Assembly (NCBI GenBank): GCA_016713435.1
Contig: JADJPD010000012.1
Span: 124,001 to 188,000 of the forward strand
Direction of reading: 5' to 3'
DNA: 64,000 nucleotides
DNA from: Gemmatimonadota bacterium
GTDB taxonomy: Bacteria > Gemmatimonadota > Gemmatimonadetes > Gemmatimonadales > GWC2-71-9
Position numbers and translations under genes: made by a program. Numbering within the stretch: position 1 is the first letter of the stretch; every line of letters starts with the position of its first letter. The notes beneath the pieces are model-generated. The model ran no database searches, was not told the DNA's origin, and was given only the letters and a program-made list of their open reading frames with translations. Positions 43,443 to 52,347 of the stretch are shown here, piece after piece.

Positions 43443-44772
43443 GCTGGCCTCCGGTCTTGAAGGTGGCGGTGAGGCGCACCTCGTTGGTCGGGCTCTTCAC
43501 CTCGACCGAGATGGGGATGGTGCGCGGCATGTCGCTCGAGGCCGGCACCCGGATGATCAGGGGCACGGTCTGGCTCTCGGTGGTCTTGAGGCTCAGGTCC
43601 GGCACCATCACCTGCGCCGACCCCTCGGGCAGGCCGTCAACCTCGACGTGGAACGCCACCGCCCCGTCCCCCGCCTGCTTGTTGGTGACGCGGAGCAGGT
43701 AGGTGTTCCGGACATAGCCGTCCGCATCCATGGTGAAGAGCGAGCCCGGGGCCCGCTGCACCGCGGCGTCGAAGGGGGCGCGGGCCGTCATCAGCGTCAC
43801 GGCCGCGGCCGCGATCCCGGTGAGGAGGCCGCCGTAGGCCACGGTGCGGGGCCGCAGGCGCCGCACGCCCTGCTTCCCCTTGAGCTGGTTCTCCGAGCCG
43901 AAGCTCACCAGCCCCTTGTGCCCCACCTTCTCCATGACCATGTCGCAGGCGTCGATGCAGCGGGCGCAGGCGATGCACTCGAGCTGGAACCCCTGCCGGA
44001 TGTCGATGCCCTGCGGGCAGACGAACACGCACTTGTTGCACTCGATGCAGCGCCCCACTTCCTTGGCACTGGCGCCGCCCCGCGGCTCGCCCCGGGTGAT
44101 GTCGTACTGCACCAGCAGCGTGTCCCCGTCCGTCAGCGCGCTCTGGAAGCGGGCGTAGGGGCAGAGGTAGTTGCAGAACTGCTCGCGGAACCAGGTCAGG
44201 TCAAAGAAGATCCCGGTGCCGAAGATGCCCACCAGCGTGTAGCTGGTGCGGCCCGCCTCGCCGCTCCACAGCTCCCGCGCCCCCGCGAAATACGCCACGA
44301 AACTCATGGCCAGCACGAAGGCGATGCCGGCAAAGAGGCTCCACTTCACCGCCTTGCGCCAGGTCTTGTCCAGGGTCCACGGGCCCTGGTCGCGCTTGCG
44401 GCGCACCACCCAGTCGCCCTCGATGAGCTTCTCGAGCGGGCGGATCCAGCTGTCGAGGAACACCGTCTGCGGGCAGGCGAAGCCGCACCATAGCCGCCCG
44501 AACAGCGAGGTGAAGAAGAAGAGCGAGAAGGCGAGGAAGAGGAGCAGCAGCAGCATGAACAGCGTGTCGGCCGCCGTGAAGATGGCGCCGAAGGCGTAGA
44601 GCCGGCGGGCGGGGAGGTCGATCCGGAGCGCGGGGTTGCCGTTGATGGTGATCCACGGCGTCGCGAACAGGATCAGGTGCAGCGCCGCGAAGGTGAGCCA
44701 CCGCATGCGCTGCCACGCGCCGGTGATGGCCTGGGGGTAGATCCACTTCCGCTTCGCGGAGAACCCGATCAT
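43429..44772 (-). CDS. ccoG: CcoG/FixG, cbb3 oxidase accessory iron-sulfur protein
   Basis: 447 residues. Five or six membrane helices, two cysteine sets for 4Fe-4S clusters (CIECNKCVFVCP and CIACARCIDACD), extra FACPQT and NYLCPYARFQ motifs, and a C-terminal Ig-like FixG domain (about 335-447). CcoG is a cupric reductase that prepares Cu(I) for the oxidase. The ATG is 8 nt after AAGGAG. Confidence 0.94.
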   Translation of the reverse strand: MIGFSAKRKWIYPQAITGAWQRMRWLTFAALHLILFATPWITINGNPALRIDLPARRLYAFGAIFTAADTLFMLLLLLFLAFSLFFFTSLFGRLWCGFACPQTVFLDSWIRPLEKLIEGDWVVRRKRDQGPWTLDKTWRKAVKWSLFAGIAFVLAMSFVAYFAGARELWSGEAGRTSYTLVGIFGTGIFFDLTWFREQFCNYLCPYARFQSALTDGDTLLVQYDITRGEPRGGASAKEVGRCIECNKCVFVCPQGIDIRQGFQLECIACARCIDACDMVMEKVGHKGLVSFGSENQLKGKQGVRRLRPRTVAYGGLLTGIAAAAVTLMTARAPFDAAVQRAPGSLFTMDADGYVRNTYLLRVTNKQAGDGAVAFHVEVDGLPEGSAQVMVPDLSLKTTESQTVPLIIRVPASSDMPRTIPISVEVKSPTNEVRLTATFKTGGQLVVE

Positions 44773-44792
44773 GGTATTGCTCCTTGCAGGGT

Positions 44793-44823
44793 GGGCGCCG
44801 CCGGCGTGGGGCCGACGGCGCCC
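44793..44823 (-). terminator. GC-rich stem between ccoP and ccoG
   Basis: GGGCGCCG (44793-44800) pairs with CGGCGCCC (44816-44823) and inner CGGC/GCCG pairs extend it. No T-run. It may reduce read-through from the structural genes into the assembly genes. Confidence 0.35.
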
Positions 44824-44841
44824 GGCAAGCCTACCGGACGG

Positions 44842-45420
44842 CTACGAGGGACTGCCCGCCTTCGTAGTATCGGCCGGCGCGGCCGGTTCCCCGACGGCGG
44901 GAGTCCCGGTTGCCTCATGGTTCTTCGAGATCACGTAGGCTGCCACCTCGGCGATCTTCTCGGGGCCGAGGATGGGGCCCCAGGTGAGCATGCCCTTCTC
45001 CGGCACGCCCTTGGTGATGGTGTTGACGATGTTCTCCGGCGCCCCGCCGTGGATCCAGGTGGTGTCGAGGAGGTTGGGCCCGATGCCGCCCTTCATGTCC
45101 GCGCCGTGGCAGCTCACGCAGTTGGCCGTTAAGACGGCCTCGCCCGCGGCGACCGCCTCAGGGGTGAGTTTCACCTCGGTGGCCGCCGCCGCCTCGGCCT
45201 GCCTCGGCCACTTGGCGTCCGCGTCCGCCATCTCGGCGGCCAGGGTCTTCACCTCGGAGTTGTGGGCCACGAAGTGATAGTTGATCCCGTACAGCACGCC
45301 CCACACGATGGTGAAGTAGAACAGGCCCAGCCACCAGTTCGGCAGCGGGTTGTCGTACTCCTCGATGCCGTCCGCCTCGTCGGCGTGGCCGAGCACCTGG
45401 TTCAGTTCCTTCTTGCTCAC
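44842..45420 (-). CDS. ccoP: CcoP, cbb3 oxidase subunit III, mono-heme form
   Basis: 192 residues from a GTG overlapping ccoQ. N-terminal EEYDNPLPNWWLGLFYFTIVWGVLYG is the CcoP membrane anchor. Only one heme motif (CVSCHG, about 101-105) is present, where most CcoP proteins are near 300 residues with two. The C-terminus is an Ala/Pro/Thr tail. It passes electrons from soluble cytochrome c to CcoO. Confidence 0.92.
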   Translation of the reverse strand: MSKKELNQVLGHADEADGIEEYDNPLPNWWLGLFYFTIVWGVLYGINYHFVAHNSEVKTLAAEMADADAKWPRQAEAAAATEVKLTPEAVAAGEAVLTANCVSCHGADMKGGIGPNLLDTTWIHGGAPENIVNTITKGVPEKGMLTWGPILGPEKIAEVAAYVISKNHEATGTPAVGEPAAPADTTKAGSPS

Positions 45421-45596
45421 GACTCGCCTCCCTCATTGAGGGGCATCTGGCTGTCCGCTTCCATCCGTGCGGCGTGCTTGCCCGTGAATGCCCACCAGGT
45501 CCAGAACAGGAACGTCCCGAGGAACACCACCGTCATCCCGCCGAGGAGCCAGCCCAGGTCCACCTGGGTGGCAGCTTCCTTGAGGAGCGGGTTCAT
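45417..45596 (-). CDS. ccoQ: CcoQ, cbb3 oxidase small subunit
   Basis: 59 residues, one TM (GGMTVVFLGTFLFWTWWAFTG) with the FxxFWTWWAF pattern of CcoQ and a polar tail. It sits between ccoO and ccoP with 4-nt overlaps on both sides. It stabilises the complex. Confidence 0.88.
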   Translation of the reverse strand: MNPLLKEAATQVDLGWLLGGMTVVFLGTFLFWTWWAFTGKHAARMEADSQMPLNEGGES

Positions 45597-46336
45597 GGCG
45601 TGGCCCCCGGCGGCACGGCCGCCTGGGCAGCCTGCTGCGCGGCGATGGCCGCCTTGCCGTCCTTGCCCAGCCGCTGCAGGTAGGCAATGAGCGCCACGAT
45701 CTTGCGGTCGGGCTGGGTGGTGATGCCCGCCTGCGCCAGCCGCGCGGTGATCTCCTGCGCCTGGGCCTGGATAGCCTGCGGCGCGTTGGCGATCTCCTCG
45801 TCGGTGTAGGGCACGCCCACCTTCTGCAGGGCACGCAGCGAGGCCTGGATGTCCGCCACGTCGTAGGTCCCCTCGTGCAGCCACGTGTACGGGGGCATCA
45901 CGCTGCCCGGCGAGGTGCTGCGCGGGTCGCGCATGTGCTCGAAGTGCCAGGCATCGGGGTACTTGCCGCCCACCCGCTGCAGGTCCGGCCCCATGCGGCG
46001 GGAGCCGAGCTGGAAGGGGTGGTCGTACTCGTACTCGCCCGCCCGGGTCCACTCGCCGTAGCGCAGGACCTCGGCGCGCGTGGGCCGGATCATCTGCGAG
46101 TGGCAGACGTAGCAGCCCTCGCTGGTGTAGATGTCCCGGCCCGCCTGCTCCAGCGGGGTGTACGGCGTCACCCCGGCCAGGTGCTCGGGGCCGGCGGTGG
46201 CGCTGAACATCGGGATGATCTCGACGATGCCGCCGATCAGGATCACCACCGTGGTGAGCACGGCGAAGAGGGCGCTCTTGCCCTCCAGGGTCCGGTGCGC
46301 GGCGGCGTAGCCGCTCTGTGGGGTCTGGTCGCTCAT
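45593..46336 (-). CDS. ccoO: CcoO, cbb3 oxidase mono-heme subunit II
   Basis: 247 residues. One N-terminal TM, then the signature YTSEGCYVCHSQMIRP with heme site CYVCH (about 75-79) and the GPDLQRVGGKYPDAWHFEHM block; axial Met in PGSVMPPYTWL. The C-terminus has an Ala/Gln extension. It starts 7 nt after ccoN. Confidence 0.95.
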   Translation of the reverse strand: MSDQTPQSGYAAAHRTLEGKSALFAVLTTVVILIGGIVEIIPMFSATAGPEHLAGVTPYTPLEQAGRDIYTSEGCYVCHSQMIRPTRAEVLRYGEWTRAGEYEYDHPFQLGSRRMGPDLQRVGGKYPDAWHFEHMRDPRSTSPGSVMPPYTWLHEGTYDVADIQASLRALQKVGVPYTDEEIANAPQAIQAQAQEITARLAQAGITTQPDRKIVALIAYLQRLGKDGKAAIAAQQAAQAAVPPGATP

Positions 46337-46343
46337 CGGGCCC

Positions 46344-47789
46344 TCACGCGGCCGCGGCCGTCGAGGACGACGGGCGGCTGATGGTCTGGAAGACGTTGAT
46401 GGCCATCATGATGGCGCCCGTCAGGAACATGAGGCCGCCCACCAGGCGCAGCCAGTAGAACGGGTGCAGCTGGTTCACGATGTCCACGAAGTTCGGGTAC
46501 TTGAGCAGGCCGCTGTCGTCGAACGCCCGCCACATCAGGCCCTCGGTCAGGCCCGCCGCCCACATCGACACGGTGTAGAGCACGATGCCGATGGTGGCCA
46601 GCCAGAAGTGCGCCGTCGGCCAGGTCGGGTGCGCCAGCGGGCGCTTCCACAGCTCGGGCACCAGCCAGTAGATCATCGCGAACGAGATCATGCCGTTCCA
46701 CCCGAGCGCTCCCGAGTGCACGTGGCCGATGGTCCAGTTGGTGTAGTGGGACAGCAGGTTCACGGCCCGGATCGACATCATCGGGCCCTCGAAGGTGCTC
46801 ATGCCGTAGAAGCTCACCGCCACCACCAGGAACTTGAGGATCGGGTCGGTCCGCACCCGGTCCCAGGCCCCGCGCAGCGTCAGCAGGCCGTTCAGCATCC
46901 CGCCCCAGCTCGGCGCGATCAGCATCACCGAGAAGATCATCCCCAGCGTCTGCGCCCACTCCGGCAGGGCCGAGTAGAGCAGGTGGTGCGGGCCGGCCCA
47001 GATGTAGAGGAAGACCAGCGCCCAGAAGTGGATGATCGACAGCCGGTAGCTGAAGACCGGCCGCCCCGAGATGCGGGGCAGGTAGTAGTACATGAGCCCC
47101 AGGAACGGGGTGGTGAGGAAGAAGCCCACCGCGTTGTGGCCGTACCACCACTGCACCAGCGCGTCCGTCAGGCCCGCGTAGACCGGGTAGCTCCGCGTCA
47201 GCGTGGCCGGCATCGCCATGCTGTTGGTGATGTGCAGGACCGCGATCACCAGCACGAACGACATGTAGAACCAGATCGCGACGTAGAGGTGCTCCACCTT
47301 CCGGATCGCCAGGGTGCCGAAGAAGTTCACCGCCATCACCACCCAGATCAGCGTGATCGCGATGTCGATCGGCCAGATCAGCTCGGCGTACTCCTTCGCC
47401 TGCGTGAGGCCGAGCGGCAGGGTGACCGCGGCGCTCACGATGATCAGCTGCCAGCCCCAGAAGTGGATGCGCGACAGGGTGTCGCTCCACATCCGGGTCT
47501 TGAGCAGCCGCTGCATGGAGTGGTACATGCCGGTGAAGACGATGTTCCCCCCGAACGCGAAGATCACCGCGTTGGTGTGCAGCGGCCGGAGCCGCCCGAA
47601 CGTCGTCCACGGCAGGCCGAGGTTGGCCGGCCACCAGGCGAGCTGCAGCGCGATGATCACGCCCACCAGGAGCCCGACCACCGCCCAGGTGACGCTTGCG
47701 ATGAGGAACATCTTGACGATGTCCTCATCGTATTTGACTCCCTCCACGCGCGCCGCACCAGCCACGCTTGTCCCCGCGGTATATTGCAC
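46344..47789 (-). CDS. ccoN: CcoN, cbb3 oxidase catalytic subunit I
   Basis: 481 residues from a GTG preceded by GGAGGAGGG; upstream in-frame starts (to 47903) would lie inside the divergent gene. Twelve membrane helices with heme/CuB histidines in RPLHTNAVIF, WWYGHNAVGFFLT, GPHHLLY and TIGHVHSGALGWN. High-affinity terminal oxidase for microaerobic respiration. First gene of ccoNOQP. Confidence 0.95.
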   Translation of the reverse strand: MQYTAGTSVAGAARVEGVKYDEDIVKMFLIASVTWAVVGLLVGVIIALQLAWWPANLGLPWTTFGRLRPLHTNAVIFAFGGNIVFTGMYHSMQRLLKTRMWSDTLSRIHFWGWQLIIVSAAVTLPLGLTQAKEYAELIWPIDIAITLIWVVMAVNFFGTLAIRKVEHLYVAIWFYMSFVLVIAVLHITNSMAMPATLTRSYPVYAGLTDALVQWWYGHNAVGFFLTTPFLGLMYYYLPRISGRPVFSYRLSIIHFWALVFLYIWAGPHHLLYSALPEWAQTLGMIFSVMLIAPSWGGMLNGLLTLRGAWDRVRTDPILKFLVVAVSFYGMSTFEGPMMSIRAVNLLSHYTNWTIGHVHSGALGWNGMISFAMIYWLVPELWKRPLAHPTWPTAHFWLATIGIVLYTVSMWAAGLTEGLMWRAFDDSGLLKYPNFVDIVNQLHPFYWLRLVGGLMFLTGAIMMAINVFQTISRPSSSTAAAA

Positions 47790-47811
47790 GGCCTCTCCCT
47801 CCTCCAGTGTG

Positions 47812-48462
47812 ATGATACCTGCGCTCGTCGCCGCCCTCGTTGCTGGCCTGCTCGGCAGCGTCCACTGTGTCGCCATGTGCGGCGCCTTCGCCGTCTCCTG
47901 CACCCGCGCGCGGGGCGGCCTCCCCGCGTGGCACCTCGGCCGCCTCGCCAGCTACACCTTCCTCGGGGCCCTCGCGGGCCAGTTCGGCCAGCTGCTGCCC
48001 GGGCCGGCCTGGGTGCCGGGGGCCGTGGCCGCCGCCTTCCTGCTCTGGTTTGCCCTGGCGCTCGCCGGCCTCGTGCCGGAGCCCCGGCTCATTCCCGCCG
48101 GCCTCACCGCCGCCGGCACCCGCGCGGCCGGCTCCACCAGCCTGGGCGCCCAGCTCGTCTTCGGCGTCCTCAATGGCTTCCTGCCGTGCGGCCTGGTCTA
48201 CACCGCCCTGAGCACCGCCGTGGCGCAGGCCGACTGGCTGCGCGGGGCCGCCGTGATGCTCGCCTTCGGCCTCGGCACGCTGCCGGCGCTGAGTCTCGCG
48301 GCCCTCGGCCTCCGGCGCGTCGTGCTCGCAAGCCTGTGGCGCCGGCGACTGCTCGCCGTCGTCCTGCTGCTCACGGGGTTGTGGATGATCTGGATGCGAA
48401 CGACGGCGCCCTCACGGCAGCATCAGATGCCACACCACCACGAGATGACGGCGCCTCAGTAG
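47812..48462 (+). CDS. TauE/SafE-like (DsbD/UreH-type) membrane transporter
   Basis: 216 residues, six TM. Two related motifs, GSVHCVAMCGAF and NGFLPCGLVYTAL, mark the family often annotated as sulfite exporter TauE/SafE, which is regularly encoded beside cbb3 oxidase genes and thought to handle copper or thiol redox. The tail is His/Met-rich (RQHQMPHHHEM), fitting metal binding. The start codons of this gene and ccoN are only 22 bp apart. Confidence 0.85.
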   Translation: MIPALVAALVAGLLGSVHCVAMCGAFAVSCTRARGGLPAWHLGRLASYTFLGALAGQFGQLLPGPAWVPGAVAAAFLLWFALALAGLVPEPRLIPAGLTAAGTRAAGSTSLGAQLVFGVLNGFLPCGLVYTALSTAVAQADWLRGAAVMLAFGLGTLPALSLAALGLRRVVLASLWRRRLLAVVLLLTGLWMIWMRTTAPSRQHQMPHHHEMTAPQ

Positions 48463-48515
48463 TTGGAACGGGCAGAAGAGTATCGGGATCTTCGTGAAGT
48501 CAGGTGCGGGTCGGC

Positions 48516-48531
48516 ATGAAGCCAACTTCAT
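48516..48531. promoter_or_regulatory. Palindrome ATGAAG-N4-CTTCAT, second copy
   Basis: Perfect arms (extended by one C/G pair, 48515-48532) identical to those at 31772-31787, about 85 bp upstream of the promoter-like element. Confidence 0.4.
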
Positions 48532-48616
48532 GTCACCGCCTCCCCACGAGGTGGGGCGGCGAGGGGTGGGGGCCGTCGGGCTCCATTGCGGTGGGGCGGC
48601 CGGCGGTCGTAAATGC

Positions 48617-48645
48617 TTGGCGATACGCGGGTTATCGGCTATGCT
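48617..48645 (+). promoter_or_regulatory. Candidate sigma-70-type promoter
   Basis: TTGGCG (48617-48622), 17-bp spacer, TATGCT (48640-48645), 117 bp before the ATG of the lipoprotein gene. Confidence 0.45.
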
Positions 48646-48762
48646 AGTCCAGGACGGAAGATCTGGCGGCAACCCGTGGATGCGTCTCCTCCGGGACGCG
48701 CCGGTCGCCAGCGGGCATTCGTCAGGTCCTGCCCGCGGGCCTTTTCACCAAGAGTCTGGCGC

Positions 48763-50093
48763 ATGAGCATTCGCTCGATCCGGGCACATCTGGGTGTCGT
48801 GTTCATGGTTACGGGGCTCGCAGCTGCCTGCTCGCGCGGGACCGCCACCGCCGGCTCCACGCCGCTCGACACGCTGAGCCTCCCGGGCGACGTGCGGGAC
48901 TCGGCCAAGGTGGCCGCCCTGGCGCACGAGCGCTGCGCCGCGCGCCCCGCCGAGCAGAAGCCCGCGTGCTATGAGGAGATCCTCTTCGCACTCGTCGCGA
49001 GGGACCGCGTGCGCCTCGCCATGGGGCCCTCCACCTCATCGGCGATGCGGACCCCGAGGTGCGCCACAACAGCCACCAGTACACCCACGGCATCGGCATC
49101 GCCGCCTTCCGGCCGGACAAGGACATCGCCGAGATCTTCCGGAGCTGCACCGAGCTGTACCAGTCCGGCTGCTACCACGGGGTCATCCAGGCCTACTTCG
49201 GCCAGCAGGTGGAGGTCACCGAAGCCCAGGTCCGGGCGCTCTGCGCCGCGTTCACCCAGCCCGCCGCCGACCAGTGGATCCGCTTCCAGTGCGTCCACGG
49301 CATGGGCCACGGCCTCACCATGTACCACGCCGGCCACGTCCCCATGGCGCTCGAGGGATGCGACATGCTGGAGCAGCGCTGGGACCAGCTCTCCTGCTAC
49401 GGCGGGGTCTTCATGGAGAACATCGTGGGGACCACCGAGCAGCAGCACCACGCGCAGGCGGCGACAGGGCAGGGCGTCCCCGCCGCGGCCGGGCACGACC
49501 ACGGGGCCGGCATGGAGCACGGCGGCATGGAGCACGGCGCCGCCCCGCCGTTCCCCTCGCGCAAGGCCGACGATCCCTACTACCCCTGTTCGGTGGTGGG
49601 CCTCAAGTACCAGGACGCCTGCTACAGCATGCAGAGCGGGCTCATGCTGGAACGCACCAACCGCGACTTCGCCGCCACGGCCCGCCTCTGCAGCGGCGCG
49701 CCGGAGCGCTTCCGCCCCACCTGCTACCAGAGCATCGGCACCAACGCCGCCGGGGAGAGTCGCGACGATGGCCGCGCCCTGGCGCTCTGCTATCTCGGTG
49801 AGGAAGCCTACCAGCCGTGGTGCATCCTCGGGCTGGTGCGGAACCGCGTGAACGTCACCGCGCGCGCCGCCGACGGCCTGCCGGTCTGTGCGGTGGTGAA
49901 GGGGGACGGGAACCGCCAGAAGTGCTACGAGGCCCTCGGCCTCGAGGCGGCCATCCTCATGCCCGCGCCGGCGAGCCGCGCCGCCTTCTGCGACGCGGTG
50001 CCGGCGGACGTCCAGGCCAGCTGCCGCTTCGGGGCCCGCCTCGGCACGCCGCCCCCGCCCACCCTCCCGCTGCGCCGCGGCGACGACGCCTGA
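48763..50093 (+). pseudogene. Cys-rich secreted lipoprotein with repeated C-(Y/V/R/I)-x-x-(G/S) units, frameshifted
   Basis: I do not recognise the family. N-terminus: signal peptide with lipobox-like GLAAACSRG. The first frame runs to about 49022; the rest (HLIGDADPEV onward, to 50093) is in the next frame. Restoring one G in the GGGG at 49023-49026 joins them as RLAMGALHLIGD, giving about 443 residues. At least eight short motifs follow a Cys-aromatic/aliphatic-x-x-Gly/Ser plan (GCYHGV, QCVHGM, SCYGGV, ACYSMQS, TCYQSI, WCILGL, KCYEAL, SCRFGA), spaced about 30-50 residues. A His/Gly/Met-rich insert (HDHGAGMEHGGMEHG) lies mid-protein, suggesting metal binding. Confidence 0.7.
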
Positions 50094-50125
50094 CCGCCGG
50101 CCCGCCCGCCGGGCTTGAATGGGAG

Positions 50126-50158
50126 AAGGGCCGCCGGACGTCATCGCCGGCGGCCCTT
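50126..50158. terminator. Bidirectional terminator
   Basis: A 12-bp perfect stem (50126-50137 with 50147-50158, AAGGGCCGCCGG and its complement), 9-nt loop. Both arms end in A/T pairs. It lies between the convergent lipoprotein and SulP genes. Confidence 0.75.
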
Positions 50159-50189
50159 CGCGTGGCAACCCGCCCGCGCCGTCGCGGGC

Positions 50190-51897
50190 TCAGTGCGACG
50201 GGGTGGTGGTGTGCCTGAGCTGCGCCGTCCGCTCCCCCGGCGGGAGGGCCAGGAACTGGCGGGCCCGCTCGAGCGCCTCGGCCAGGGTGCCGGTGACGTT
50301 CTCCTCCCCGAGCTCCTCGTGGAACTCCGAGTTCGTCAGGGCCACCACCGGCTGGCTGTGCACTTCCGCCAGGATCACCAGCGTGCCCTCGCGCCGGCTC
50401 CGGAGCACCACGTCCCGGAGCGCGGCCAGGCCGGTGGAGTCCACCACCGGCACCCGGCGCATGCGGATGATGAGCGCGCCGGGCTTCCGCCCCACGTTGG
50501 CCAGCGCCGACTTGAACGACTCGGCCGCGCCGAAGAAGAACGGCCCGTCGATCTCGTAGACGTCCACCCCCGCCGGGATGGCCTGGAGGACGGTGGCGTT
50601 GGGGTCGGCGCCCTCCTCCTCGTCGCTGAAGGCGCCGGAGAGGCTCCGGACGTTGGTGACCTCCGCCATCCGCTTCATGAACAGGAAGGCCGCCAGCACC
50701 ATCCCCACCTCCACGGCCACCGTCAGGTCCACGAGGACGGTGAGCGCGAAGGTGATGAGCAGCACCGCCACGTCGCTCCGCGGGGCCCGGAGCTCCGCCC
50801 GGAAGCGCCGCCACTCGCTCATGTTGTAGCTCACCACCACCAGGATGGCCGCCAGCACGGCCATCGGGATCATGGCGGCCCACTTGCCGACGAACAGCAT
50901 GATGGCGAGGAGCACCACCGCGTGGAGCATCCCGGCCACCGGGGTGCGTCCGCCGTTCTTGACGTTGGTGGCCGTCCGGGCGATGGCCCCCGTGGCGGGG
51001 AGGCCCCCGAAGAGCGGGCTCGCCAGGTTGGCGACGCCCTGGGCCACCAGCTCCATGTTGGAGCGGTGCCGGGTGCCGATCATCCCGTCCGCCACCACCG
51101 CGGAGAGCAGCGACTCGATGCCGGCGAGCAGGGCGATGGTGAACGCGGCGCCTGACAGGTCCCGCACCAGGGCGAGCGAGATCGGCGGCAGCCGGGGCAG
51201 CGAGAGCGTCGCCGTGATCTCCCCGAAGCGGTCACCGATGGTCTCCACCGGCAGGTGCATGAGCTGCACCAGCGCGGTGCACGCCACCAGCGCCACGAAC
51301 GGCCCGGGGACTCGGCTCTTGAGCCGCGGCCACTGGGTGATGATCGCGAGCGCCAGCAGGGCCACCCCGGTGGCCGGCCAGTTCACGGTCCCGAGCGCGG
51401 CGCCATACGCGGCCCACTTGTCGAGGAATTCCGCCGGCACGCTGTCCATCCGAGCCGAGGAAGTCGCGCACCTGGCTGGAGAAGATGATGAGTGCGATCC
51501 CCGTGGTGAAGCCGGTGGTGACGGGGTAAGGGATGAACTTGATGGCCCCGCCCAGCCGCGCGACGCCGAGCCCGATCAGCATGACGCCGGCCATCATTGT
51601 GGCCACCCAGAGCCCGCCCATCCCGTGCTTCGCAATCACGCCCGCCACGATCACCACGAACGCGCCCGTCGGCCCGCCGATCTGCACCCGCGAGCCGCCC
51701 AGCGCGGAGATCAGGAAGCCGGCCACGATCGCCGTGATCAGCCCCGCCTCGGGGGTGGCCCCGCTCGCGATGCCGAATGCGATGGCGAGCGGCAGCGCCA
51801 CGATCCCCACCACGATCCCGGCCCCGAGGTCGGCCACGAACTGGGCCCGGGTGTAGCCCTCCTGCAGGGTGGTCAGCAGCTTCGGTCGAAGCGGCAT
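50190..51897 (-). pseudogene. SulP family anion transporter with STAS domain, frameshifted
   Basis: N-terminal part (51897 to about 51452): LPLAIAFGIASGATPEAGL and GGSRVQIGGPTGAFVVIV, the SulP core motif. The C-terminal part (about 51455 to 50190), in another frame, has the remaining helices (ESLLSAVVADGMIGTRHRSN) and a STAS domain (YEIDGPFFFGAAE, RMRRVPVVDSTGLAAL). One missing base between about 51450 and 51457 joins FLG to RMDSVPAEFLDKW; the whole is then about 568 residues, normal for the family. Likely substrate: sulfate, bicarbonate or a dicarboxylate. Last gene of a minus-strand series after DUF983. Confidence 0.85.
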
Positions 51898-51898
51898 C

Positions 51899-52288
51899 TC
51901 AGGCGAGGTCTTTCTGGGTGGGGGGGCGGAACATCAGGTCGAAGGCCAGGAACATCGTCCGGGCAAAGGGCCAGACCAGGAGCGGCATGAGGATGGCCTC
52001 GAGCGGCCCGAGGATCTGCAGCCGGTCCCACGGCGGCGTCGGCCAGGTCCGCACCAGCGTCACGATGAACACCGTCATCGTGATGCTCTCCGCCAGCAGC
52101 AGGTTGAACCAGAGCGCCCCGAGGGTGTACCCGTCCTCCCCCCGCCGCATCCGGATCCCGCACGAGGGGCAGCGTTCCTTCATCCGGAACCAGCCGTCGA
52201 ACAGCGGGCGTCCGCCGCACAGGGGGCAGCGGCGCTGCAGGGCACGGCCGAAGAGTGTCCGGCGGGCCGGCACGGGCGGGAGCGACAT
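51899..52288 (-). CDS. DUF983 family zinc-ribbon membrane protein
   Basis: 129 residues. Two CxxC pairs (RCPLCGGRPLF and RCPSCGIRM) form a zinc ribbon, followed by two TM helices and a WPFARTMFLAFDLMF end: the DUF983 pattern. Family members often lie near cytochrome oxidase genes and are suspected in oxidase biogenesis. One nt separates it from the SulP gene. Confidence 0.88.
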   Translation of the reverse strand: MSLPPVPARRTLFGRALQRRCPLCGGRPLFDGWFRMKERCPSCGIRMRRGEDGYTLGALWFNLLLAESITMTVFIVTLVRTWPTPPWDRLQILGPLEAILMPLLVWPFARTMFLAFDLMFRPPTQKDLA

Positions 52289-52347
52289 CAGGACGACCTC
52301 GCGGGCGGGAGAGGGGGAGCGGCGTCAGCGGGAATATTAATCAGGTG

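Larger units (their letters stand above)
48463..48762. other. 300-bp intergenic region before the Cys-rich lipoprotein gene
   Basis: No gene recognised. It contains a CTTCGTGAAG palindrome near 48490, the ATGAAG-N4-CTTCAT palindrome at 48516-48531 and a promoter-like pair at 48617-48645. Moderately lower GC at both control sites supports a regulatory function. Confidence 0.5.
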
